From Accumulibacter jenkinsii (lineage in GTDB: Bacteria > Pseudomonadota > Gammaproteobacteria > Burkholderiales > Rhodocyclaceae), in NCBI GenBank assembly GCA_036625225.1, contig JAZKUF010000002.1:372001-436000 (forward strand): a DNA stretch of 64,000 nt. The letters are read 5' to 3'. The notes beneath the pieces are model-generated. The model had not been told where the DNA came from, ran no database searches, and saw only the letters and a program-made list of their open reading frames with translations. Position 1 is the stretch's first letter, and each line of letters begins with the position of its first letter. The position numbers and the translations under genes were made by a program. Positions 25,788-32,787 of the stretch are shown in pieces.

Positions 25788-26836
25788 CAGCGAGACAGGC
25801 TGGCGGTCGGCGCCACCCGCAGTTCATGGTTCGCCCACAGCAGCAGGCCGAGAACGATCATCGCCCCGCCCTGGTGCGCCGCCCCCAGACCCACCGGAAC
25901 GGCAAGCAGCAGGGTCGCGATGCCGAGTCCGATCTGGACGAACACCGTCCCCAGCAACAGCGTGGCCGCCAGCTGCGCGCCAGGCGAAACCGCCGCCGAG
26001 CGCATCCTGTACCAGAACCACGGCACAAGACAGGCGAGCAGCCAGGCACCCAGGCGGTGGTCGAACTGGACCAGCGCCATGTTGTTGAAGAAATTGAGGT
26101 ACCACGGCTCGAGCAGGAAGCTTTCCGGGGGCAACAGCGCACCGTTCATCAAAGGGAAGGTGTTGTAGGCCTTGCCGGCGCGAATGCCGGCGACCAACCC
26201 CCCGCTGACGACCATGTAGCCGACCAGGACGGTCAGCCAGAAGGCGATCCGCTGCAGCTGACACAGCCGCCGATCGGCAGTGGAACGGCGGCGCTCGGTG
26301 AGCAGGCCGAGCGCCACCCAGAACATCGCAGCGAAGATCAGGAAGGCCAGCGACAGATGCGCGGTCAGGCGGTAATGACTGACGCGCGGATCATCGACCA
26401 GCCCGCTCTTGACCATATACCACCCCATCGCCCCCTGCAGCCCACCCAGCACGAAAATGCCCAGCAACTTCGGCACCAGCGACGGGTCGATCCGGCCGCG
26501 CAGCCAGAAGTAGAGGAAAGGCAGCAGGAAGATGACGCCTATCAGCCGCCCCAGCAGCCGATGCCAGTACTCCCAGAAAAAGATGCCCTTGAACTCGTCG
26601 AGCGTCATCTGGTGGTTAACCTGCCGGAATTCGGGCGTTTGCTGGTACTTCTCGAAGGTCGCCTGCCACGCCGCCTGATCGAGAGGCGGGATGACGCCGA
26701 CGATCGGCTGCCATTCGACGATCGACAGCCCGGAATGGGTCAGGCGGGTGACCCCGCCGACCACCAGAATGAAAAAGACCATGGCACTGCAGATCAGGAG
26801 CCAGAGGGCAAGCTGCCGGCGAACGACTTTATCCAT
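25787..26836 (-). CDS. ctaA: Heme A synthase (COX15/CtaA)
   Basis: A 349-residue membrane protein with eight helices in two homologous halves. All four expected histidines are present: His92 (EYWHRLLGR), His160 (YRLTAHLSLAF), His260 (FDHRLGAW) and His321 (AAHQGG). It lacks the loop cysteines, as in the alphaproteobacterial/mitochondrial type. It oxidises the C8 methyl of heme O to give heme A. It is transcribed away from the oxidase-like operon, whose ctaB (at 29665) would supply heme O. No strong ribosome site. Confidence 0.9.
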   Translation of the reverse strand: MDKVVRRQLALWLLICSAMVFFILVVGGVTRLTHSGLSIVEWQPIVGVIPPLDQAAWQATFEKYQQTPEFRQVNHQMTLDEFKGIFFWEYWHRLLGRLIGVIFLLPFLYFWLRGRIDPSLVPKLLGIFVLGGLQGAMGWYMVKSGLVDDPRVSHYRLTAHLSLAFLIFAAMFWVALGLLTERRRSTADRRLCQLQRIAFWLTVLVGYMVVSGGLVAGIRAGKAYNTFPLMNGALLPPESFLLEPWYLNFFNNMALVQFDHRLGAWLLACLVPWFWYRMRSAAVSPGAQLAATLLLGTVFVQIGLGIATLLLAVPVGLGAAHQGGAMIVLGLLLWANHELRVAPTASLSR

Positions 26837-26990
26837 GAGGGGTGCTCGGGAGGCAAAGGGAGGAAGGCGCGAATTATAGGCGCTTTGGCGACTCGCCGAG
26901 CAAGCCGCGAGCCGCCTCCCGACCCCCTGCATCGACCCTGAAAAGCCCATGGCTACTGGCATCGCCGGCCATCGCCAGGTTTTTCGGTTC

Positions 26991-27033
26991 TTGACGTGAA
27001 TCAAATCAATGGCCAGTCGCCTGCAGGTATTCT
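26991..27033 (+). promoter_or_regulatory. FNR/Dnr-type site with class II promoter geometry
   Basis: The palindrome TTGACGTGAATCAA at 26991-27004 differs by one base from the FNR consensus TTGAT-N4-ATCAA. A TATTCT -10 element at 27028-27033 would start transcription near 27039, placing the palindrome's centre at about -41.5, the normal position for FNR/Dnr activation. It lies about 120 bases upstream of the first gene of the heme-copper operon. The rest of the 26837-27124 gap holds nothing else notable. Confidence 0.65.
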
Positions 27034-27124
27034 TGCCCCGATTGTGCCCCCGGGCCAAGGAATTCGAGTCTTTCTGCAACCCGCCACGCGCCACGAGCGC
27101 CCAGCGGCAACCAAGGATACCCAC

Positions 27125-27271
27125 ATGCCCGATGACGACGACGACATCCCGTTCATGCAGAAGCTGCTTGACAACCATTTCCTGCTGCTCTTCCTCGGCG
27201 TGGCCTCGCCAGGGCTGATCTACATTCTGTGGGGAATCATCGACATCATGAATACGCCGATCGCCCGGTAA
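27125..27271 (+). CDS. Small single-helix membrane protein of the heme-copper operon
   Basis: A 48-residue protein: an acidic start (MPDDDDDIPF), then one hydrophobic helix (LLLFLGVASPGLIYILWGI). It is 30 bases upstream of the subunit II gene, in the same operon. It resembles the short extra subunits of B-type heme-copper enzymes in size and topology; there is no recognisable motif. Ribosome site AAGGA upstream. Confidence 0.65.
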   Translation: MPDDDDDIPFMQKLLDNHFLLLFLGVASPGLIYILWGIIDIMNTPIAR

Positions 27272-27301
27272 ACCCGTCAGCCACCTCAGGGAGAATCAAA
27301 G

Positions 27302-27841
27302 ATGAGTGCCATTCTGCCGCCTTCGGATCGGCTCTGGTGGAAGCAACCCATCGACAAGGTCGAATGGGCATGGATCGCGATCGCCTTCGTCTGGGGCATG
27401 ATCATGTTCGGGATGATGATCTACTGGCATGTCTACGGCAAACAGAACCTCTCCAACGAGGCCTACAAGACAAGCCCCGAGATGTTCGCCGCCAAGGCCG
27501 AAAAGTTCATCGCCGAGCACACCATCCGCACCGAAACCGATCAGAACATTCCCGTCGTCAAGGTGCCGCCCGGTGGTGACGGCTACCTGATCGCCCGCCT
27601 GTGGGCCTGGTATCCGATCCTCGAACTCGAGAAGGGGCAGACCTACAAAATCCACCTCTCGTCGATGGACTACAACCACGGTTTCTCGCTGCAGCCGGTG
27701 AATATCAACATCCAGGTGATTCCCGGCTATGAGCATGTGGTCAAGATGACGCCGACCAGGGAAGGCACGTACGCCATCGTCTGCAACGAATACTGCGGCA
27801 TCGGCCATCACGCGATGCTCGGTCGCATCTACGTGAAATAA
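27302..27841 (+). CDS. CuA-binding subunit II of a heme-copper oxidoreductase
   Basis: A 179-residue protein with one N-terminal transmembrane helix (WIAIAFVWGMIMFGMMIYW) and a periplasmic cupredoxin domain. A complete CuA site is visible: His126 in DYNHGF, and Cys161, Glu163, Cys165, His169 and Met172 in CNEYCGIGHHAM. It therefore accepts electrons from cytochrome c or a cupredoxin. The single helix and short length are those of ba3-like (B-type) enzymes, not of two-helix aa3 subunits. 15 bases separate it from subunit I. Confidence 0.88.
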   Translation: MSAILPPSDRLWWKQPIDKVEWAWIAIAFVWGMIMFGMMIYWHVYGKQNLSNEAYKTSPEMFAAKAEKFIAEHTIRTETDQNIPVVKVPPGGDGYLIARLWAWYPILELEKGQTYKIHLSSMDYNHGFSLQPVNINIQVIPGYEHVVKMTPTREGTYAIVCNEYCGIGHHAMLGRIYVK

Positions 27842-27856
27842 GGGAAAAACGTACTG

Positions 27857-29551
27857 ATGGCAACGACTTACCGTACCTGTCCCGGCTCCGGACTGCAATT
27901 CGAGGAGCAGGCCGAAAAGCTGATGCGCTGGAACGTGGTCGCCGGTGTGCTCTGGCTGCTGGTCGGCGGCATCACGGCGCTGCTCGTGATCCTCACCCGC
28001 TGGCCGGCGATCAAGCTGCTGCCGGCCGACCAGTTCTACCTGATTCTCACCGCCCACGGCATCGACATGCTGATCCTCTGGATCCTGTTCTTCGAAATGG
28101 CCGTTCTCTACTTCGCCTCATCGACGCTGCTCAGATGCCGGCTGGCGACGCCGAAAATCGCCTGGCTCGGTTTCTGGCTGATGGTCGTCGGCGGCATCAC
28201 GACCAATATCGCGATTTTCCAGGGCGAATCGAGCGTGATGTTCACTTCCTACATCCCGATGCAGGCGGCGCCACACTTCTACCTCGGGATCATCCTCGTC
28301 GCCGTCGGCGCGCTGCTCGGCACCGCGGTGTTCTTCGGCACCCTGGTGGTCGCCAAGAAAGACAAGACCTGTCAGGGCTCGTTGCCGCTGGTCACCTTCG
28401 GCGCCCTGACAGCGGCGATCATCGCCACCTTCACCATCCTCGCCGGCGCCGGCATCCTGATCCCGACCTTCCTCTGGTCACTCGGCGTGATCAAGGAAAT
28501 CGACGCCCAACTGTACCGCATGGTGTGGTGGGGACTGGGGCATTCGTCGCAACAGGTCAACGTTGCCGCGCACGTCTCGATCTGGTACCTGACCGCCGCC
28601 GTCATCTTCGGCGCCAAGCCACTGTCCGAGAAGGTGTCGCGCTTCGCCTTCCTGCTCTACATCCTCTTCCTGCAGCTCGCGAGTGCCCACCACCTGCTCT
28701 CCGATCCCGGCATGAGCGCCGAATGGAAGGTGCTCAACACCTCCTACTTCATGTATTTTGCGGTCATGGCGTCGATGATCCACGGCTTCACGGTTCCCGG
28801 GGCGATCGAAGCGGCGCAGCGCCGCAAGGGCTACACCAACGGCCTCTTCGAATGGCTGCGCAAGGCGCCCTGGGGCAACCCGGTGTTCTCCGGCATGTTC
28901 ATCTCGCTGGTCAGCTTCGGCTTCCTCGGCGGCATCTCCGGCGTCGTCCTCGGCACCGAGCAGATCAACATGCTGATGCACAACACCTTCTACGTTCCCG
29001 GCCATTTCCACACCACGGTCGTCACCGGTACCACGCTGGCCTTCATGTCGATCACCTACCTGCTGGTGCCGGTCCTCTTCCGGCGCCAGATGATCCTGCC
29101 GAAACTGTGCCAGATCCAGCCTTATCTGTTCGGCATCAGCATGTCGGTGCTCGGCCTGGTAATGATGGGTGCCGGTACGCTCGGTGTCTCCCGCCGGCAC
29201 TGGGACATGGCCTTCTCCGGCGCGCCGTTCCAGTATGAGTGGCCGGGTGCCGCCTACCTGATGATGGGCCTGACCGGCATCTTCGGCGTCATCGCGGTGA
29301 TCGGCGGCGGGCTGTGGATCCTGCTCGTCGTCGGCTCGCTGCTCTTCGGCCGCAAACTCGACGGCGGCAAGGTCTCCAACCGGCCGACGCCGATTCCGGC
29401 GAGCACCCCGGCGGCATCGGCGGTCGCGCACGACAGCGATCATGTCGCGGTGCCAGGGACGGTCGTGCTGGCGTTGCTGCTCTTCGCCTGCTTTGTGCTT
29501 TACTACTTCGTGAACTGGAAGTACCTTTCCGAAGTCTGGTTGCTGAGCTGA
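27857..29551 (+). CDS. Heme-copper oxidoreductase subunit I lacking the active-site Tyr; possible CuA-type NO reductase
   Basis: A 564-residue protein with 13-14 predicted helices. All core ligands are present: His67 and His385 (low-spin heme), His383 (high-spin heme), and His229 plus His278-His279 (CuB). Oxygen reductases of A and B type have His-x-x-x-Tyr in helix VI; here the segment is GLGHSSQQVN, with Gln233 at the tyrosine position, and no tyrosine at the cbb3-type place six residues before the His pair. Loss of this tyrosine is typical of NO-reducing branches of the superfamily. The operon (CuA subunit, ctaB, SCO, adjacent ctaA) resembles NorSY-SenC and the eNOR class. The oxidase name may therefore be misleading; the reaction is unproven. 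Confidence 0.85.
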   Translation: MATTYRTCPGSGLQFEEQAEKLMRWNVVAGVLWLLVGGITALLVILTRWPAIKLLPADQFYLILTAHGIDMLILWILFFEMAVLYFASSTLLRCRLATPKIAWLGFWLMVVGGITTNIAIFQGESSVMFTSYIPMQAAPHFYLGIILVAVGALLGTAVFFGTLVVAKKDKTCQGSLPLVTFGALTAAIIATFTILAGAGILIPTFLWSLGVIKEIDAQLYRMVWWGLGHSSQQVNVAAHVSIWYLTAAVIFGAKPLSEKVSRFAFLLYILFLQLASAHHLLSDPGMSAEWKVLNTSYFMYFAVMASMIHGFTVPGAIEAAQRRKGYTNGLFEWLRKAPWGNPVFSGMFISLVSFGFLGGISGVVLGTEQINMLMHNTFYVPGHFHTTVVTGTTLAFMSITYLLVPVLFRRQMILPKLCQIQPYLFGISMSVLGLVMMGAGTLGVSRRHWDMAFSGAPFQYEWPGAAYLMMGLTGIFGVIAVIGGGLWILLVVGSLLFGRKLDGGKVSNRPTPIPASTPAASAVAHDSDHVAVPGTVVLALLLFACFVLYYFVNWKYLSEVWLLS

Positions 29552-29561
29552 TTCGGCCAAC

Positions 29562-29588
29562 GTCCCCGACGCCTTCGGCGTCGGGGAC
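29562..29588 (+). terminator. Hairpin between subunit I and ctaB
   Basis: A perfect 12-bp inverted repeat (29562-29573 with 29577-29588) and a 3-base loop, 11 bases after the subunit I stop. There is no T-run, so it may protect or attenuate the transcript rather than end it; ctaB follows on the same strand. Confidence 0.5.
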
Positions 29589-29664
29589 TGGCTTCGATCG
29601 CTGCCGGCAGACCCGATGCAAGCCGATCCACCGCCATCCAGGCTTTCCCTTGCGCACGACGCCC

Positions 29665-30552
29665 ATGCCCTCATCGAACAGTCCTCCGGCTTTCCCCCTG
29701 CGGGCCATTGTGGGCGTCTTCAAGCTGCGCATCGGGGTCGTCATCACCTTTACCGCACTCGCCGGTCTGGCGGTCAGCCCCGGCCCCGGCCTGAGCCTGC
29801 TGCAACTCCTGGTGCTGACGCTTTCGGTGCTGGTTTCATCGGCCAGCGCCGGCGCCTTCAACCAGTATTACGAACACGACAGCGACCACCTGATGTCGCG
29901 CACGAGCAAGCGGCCTTTCGTCACCGGCGAGCTCCGGCACGGGCCGATCTGGCTGCTGATCATCGTCGCCCTGATGGCGCTGTCGGTCGGCGCCGCCTGG
30001 ATCGCCCTCAATGCCTGGTCGGCGCTCTTCGTCTTCCTCGGCGCTTTCTTCTACGCCATCGTCTACACCGTGTGGCTGAAGCGGCGGACCTGGCTGAATA
30101 TCGTCTTTGGCGGACTGGCCGGCAGCTGGGCAGTGCTCGCCGGCGCCACGGCGGCCGATCCGCAAATCGGCGCCCTCCCGCTGATCCTCGCCCTGGTGCT
30201 CTTTCTGTGGACGCCACCGCATTTCTGGAGCCTTGCGATCGCCTTCCGTGACGACTATGCCGCCGCCGGAGTGCCCATGCTGCCGGTGGTGGTCGGCGAC
30301 CAGCGGGCGGCCCATACCATTTTCTACAGTACCCTCGCGCTGGTCGCCGCGAGCCTGCTGCCGCTCGCCTTCGGCCTCGGTGTCATCTACTTCGCGGGCG
30401 CCACCGTCGGGGGCTTCCTGTTCATTCAGAAAGCCTGGCGGCTCACTCAAGACCCCAACCGCAGGTCGGCGATGGTCTGCTTCCATGCCTCGTTGATGCA
30501 GTTGACCCTGGTCCTGCTGGCCGCCATCGTGGACCGGCTGGTCGCTTTGTGA
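29665..30552 (+). CDS. ctaB: Protoheme IX farnesyltransferase (heme O synthase)
   Basis: A 295-residue UbiA-superfamily prenyltransferase with the NQYYEHDSDHLMSRTSKRP block (the Asp-rich prenyl-diphosphate site), YTVWLKRRTWLNIVFGG and WTPPHFWSLAIAFRDDYAAAGVPMLP. It makes heme O from heme B. The frame is open upstream into the subunit I gene, but the first sensible start after that gene's stop is the ATG before PSSNSPP. It overlaps the SCO gene by 4 bases. Confidence 0.92.
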   Translation: MPSSNSPPAFPLRAIVGVFKLRIGVVITFTALAGLAVSPGPGLSLLQLLVLTLSVLVSSASAGAFNQYYEHDSDHLMSRTSKRPFVTGELRHGPIWLLIIVALMALSVGAAWIALNAWSALFVFLGAFFYAIVYTVWLKRRTWLNIVFGGLAGSWAVLAGATAADPQIGALPLILALVLFLWTPPHFWSLAIAFRDDYAAAGVPMLPVVVGDQRAAHTIFYSTLALVAASLLPLAFGLGVIYFAGATVGGFLFIQKAWRLTQDPNRRSAMVCFHASLMQLTLVLLAAIVDRLVAL

Positions 30553-31448
30553 CCGTTGACGGAGTGACAGGGGTGATCGGTCGATTTGCTCGCGCGATGC
30601 TCGCCTCGCTTCTCCTGTTCGCCGTCAGCCCGCTGCTCGCCGACGACACCGTCAGCGTAAAACCGAAGCTCACGGCGCGGCCGCAGGGAGGTGACGGCGG
30701 CCTCGCGCTGACCACCCTAGACGAAAAAGCGGCTTTCGCGCGTTCGCAGGGGGTCATCGGCCAAGCGGTCGGCGACTTCGTCCTGCTCGACCGCCAGGGG
30801 CGGGCGGTCGAACTGTCGCGCTACCGCGGCAAACCGCTCCTGGTCACCTTCGTTTACACCGCCTGCTTTCAGGTCTGCCCGACGATCACCCGAAACCTGC
30901 AGAAAGCCGTCGCCAGCACGGTCAGCGTCATGGGGGCCGACCGCTTCAACGTCATCAGCATCGGTTTCAATCAACCCTTCGATTCGCCGGCAGCGCTCAG
31001 GGATTTCGCCCGGCAGTATGGCCTCGACCTGCCGAACTGGGAGTTCCTGAGCCCTGCCCCGGCCATCGTCGATCCGCTGACGCGCAATTTCGGCTTCAGC
31101 TTCGTCGCCACCGCAGCAGGCTTCGACCACATCAACCAGGTGACGCTGGTCGACGCCGAAGGCAAGATCGTCCGCCAGATCTACGGCGAGAAATTCACCG
31201 CCGAGGCGATCGCCGAACCCCTCAAGAGCCTGATCACCGGCTCGGCGATCCCGCCCGAGGCGAGCACGCTGACCGAGATCATGGCGCGGGTCAGGATCCT
31301 CTGTTCGATCTACGACCCGCTCACCGGCAGCTACCGGACCAACTATTCGCTCTATTTCCAGTTCGCCGGCTTCCTCACTTTTTTCGGCTTCATGATCTAC
31401 CTGTCGATCAATTTCTGGCAGAACCGACGCCGCAGCGAAAAGGAGTGA
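30549..31448 (+). CDS. SCO1/SenC-family copper chaperone
   Basis: A 299-residue protein with a signal/anchor helix (~15-32), a thioredoxin-fold domain with the copper-binding Cys106-x3-Cys110 (TACFQVCPTI) and His194 (GFDHINQV), and an unusual extra C-terminal transmembrane helix (~268-290). It should load or reduce the CuA site of subunit II in the same operon. The GTG start overlaps the ctaB stop; an ATG 16 codons further in is an alternative. Its stop codon lies in a short tandem repeat (31442-31464). Confidence 0.87.
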   Translation: MTVDGVTGVIGRFARAMLASLLLFAVSPLLADDTVSVKPKLTARPQGGDGGLALTTLDEKAAFARSQGVIGQAVGDFVLLDRQGRAVELSRYRGKPLLVTFVYTACFQVCPTITRNLQKAVASTVSVMGADRFNVISIGFNQPFDSPAALRDFARQYGLDLPNWEFLSPAPAIVDPLTRNFGFSFVATAAGFDHINQVTLVDAEGKIVRQIYGEKFTAEAIAEPLKSLITGSAIPPEASTLTEIMARVRILCSIYDPLTGSYRTNYSLYFQFAGFLTFFGFMIYLSINFWQNRRRSEKE

Positions 31449-31464
31449 GGGAGTGAGGGAGTGA
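31442..31464 (-). repeat. Short tandem repeat, TCACTCCC units on the minus strand
   Basis: Nearly three copies of GGGAGTGA on the plus strand (TCACTCCC when read on the minus strand), including the SCO stop codon. It differs by one base per unit from the repeat at 24817-24842 and is inverted relative to it. Confidence 0.55.
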
Positions 31465-31473
31465 GCGCGCGGC

Positions 31474-31998
31474 TCACCGACGAATCGTCTCGTCGAGGGT
31501 GATATCGACCATCAGATCGTTCGACAGGCTCTCCAGGTCACGGGTCAGCTCGCTCACCGCGAGCATTGACGACGCGGTGAGCTCGGCGGTGGCATAAAAG
31601 AGCATGGCGGCGGACATCGGCGCACTGGCGGTATGGGTGCACAGATCCTCGACATTGATCGCATGCCGGGCGAGCACCTGGGAAACCTCGCGCACGATGC
31701 CGATCCGGTCGTGGCCGACCAGCGAAAGCTTCAGACGGCGGTTGCCGGCCGCCGTCGAGTTTGAGGGCGCAGCCTCGGAAGTGATGCGCAGGCCCGGCAG
31801 CGCGGCCATCGCGCTGGTCAGCGCAGCGAGCTGAACCTCGGGAACGCTGACGCAGACAATGCCGGCAAACTTGCCGGAGAGATTCGACATCGACGACTGC
31901 AACCAGTTGCCCTGGTGCTGACTGATGGCGGTGGCAAGCTGTTCGACGAGACCTGGGCGATCATCTCCGATAACCGTCAGAACAAGGGACACGTTCAT
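31474..31998 (-). CDS. ACT-domain protein, glycine cleavage repressor (GcvR) type
   Basis: A 174-residue protein made of two ACT domains: VLTVIGDDRPGLVEQLATAISQHQGNWLQS and LKLSLVGHDRIGIVREVSQVLARHAINVEDL. It has no DNA-binding domain. In E. coli, GcvR binds GcvA and glycine to switch off glycine cleavage genes; no gcv genes are visible here, so the target is uncertain. GGAG precedes the start. Confidence 0.83.
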   Translation of the reverse strand: MNVSLVLTVIGDDRPGLVEQLATAISQHQGNWLQSSMSNLSGKFAGIVCVSVPEVQLAALTSAMAALPGLRITSEAAPSNSTAAGNRRLKLSLVGHDRIGIVREVSQVLARHAINVEDLCTHTASAPMSAAMLFYATAELTASSMLAVSELTRDLESLSNDLMVDITLDETIRR

Positions 31999-32100
31999 GC
32001 GAGGCTCCTGGCAGGGTGGGCCACCATTTTACGCCGAGCACCCTGCCCGCTGCTGCCGCTTTCGTCTTTGCCGGCGGCTGCCCGGCTGCTTTTTTCGAAT

Positions 32101-32142
32101 TTGACACGCGTCAATTTACTGCCCGGACGCGGTGCATATCAT
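32101..32142 (+). promoter_or_regulatory. FNR/Dnr-like palindrome with class II promoter geometry
   Basis: A perfect inverted repeat TTGACACGCGTCAA at 32101-32114 and a TATCAT -10 element at 32137-32142. Predicted transcription would start near 32149, placing the palindrome's centre at -41.5. The half-site TTGAC is shared with the site at 26991-27004. It lies 122 bases upstream of the small exported protein and the cytochrome b fusion gene. Confidence 0.6.
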
Positions 32143-32223
32143 CCCCTTCATCGTCGCCATTTCGCTGCCATTTCGCCACCACTTCGCCGCGCGGAGACGC
32201 TGTTCTGCGGAGGACCCCGGAAG

Positions 32224-32721
32224 ATGCTTAAACCCACCGCCATCATCGGTCAGGTGATTCTCTACGGCGCATTCGCCGCCTGCATCGGCCATTTTTCGAG
32301 CTCGCCGAAATACCGGCAGATTGCCGACGACGTCGCGCTGATCAAGGTCTCGATCAGCCACCTCGGCGACCGCGAATGTCGACGACGTTCACCCGAAGAA
32401 CTCGCCAGGCTGCCGCCGAACATGCGCGCGCCGCTCGACTGTCCACGCGAGCGATCCGACATCAGACTCGAAGTCGATGTCGATGGCGAAAACGTCCTGC
32501 ACACCGTGATGCGCCCGACCGGCCTCTACGGAGACGGCATCGCGACCGTCTACCGGCGCTTCGAAGTGAAAGCCGGGCGCCACCAGCTGGCCGCCAGGAT
32601 GAACGACAACCTGGTGAAACCGGGCTTCAATTTCGTCAAGGAAGAAGCGCTCACCCTCGCCCCCGGACAGGTGCTGGTGATCGACTTCAATCCTGACCGC
32701 GGCGGCCTGTTCTTCAAGTGA
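32224..32721 (+). CDS. Hypothetical membrane-anchored or exported protein
   Basis: A 165-residue protein I do not recognise. It has an N-terminal hydrophobic segment (AIIGQVILYGAFAACIGHF), an uncleaved anchor or signal, followed by a mixed alpha/beta domain with FEVKAGRHQLAARMND and LAPGQVLVIDFNPDRGG, reminiscent of beta-sandwich domains. Only two cysteines occur in the soluble part, so no heme motif. It is 66 bases upstream of the cytochrome b fusion gene in the same FNR-preceded unit, and may be a partner of it. Confidence 0.65.
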   Translation: MLKPTAIIGQVILYGAFAACIGHFSSSPKYRQIADDVALIKVSISHLGDRECRRRSPEELARLPPNMRAPLDCPRERSDIRLEVDVDGENVLHTVMRPTGLYGDGIATVYRRFEVKAGRHQLAARMNDNLVKPGFNFVKEEALTLAPGQVLVIDFNPDRGGLFFK

Positions 32722-32787
32722 TTCCCGGCGTTGCCACCGCTGGCCGGGAGGCGAACACCCCATCCCTCTCGCGAGTGGACATCGATC

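Noticed and set aside
29239..29664. N-terminal extension of ctaB of about 140 residues, open in frame.
   Set aside because: It lies mostly inside the subunit I gene in another frame and has no family similarity; the ATG at 29665 gives the normal length.
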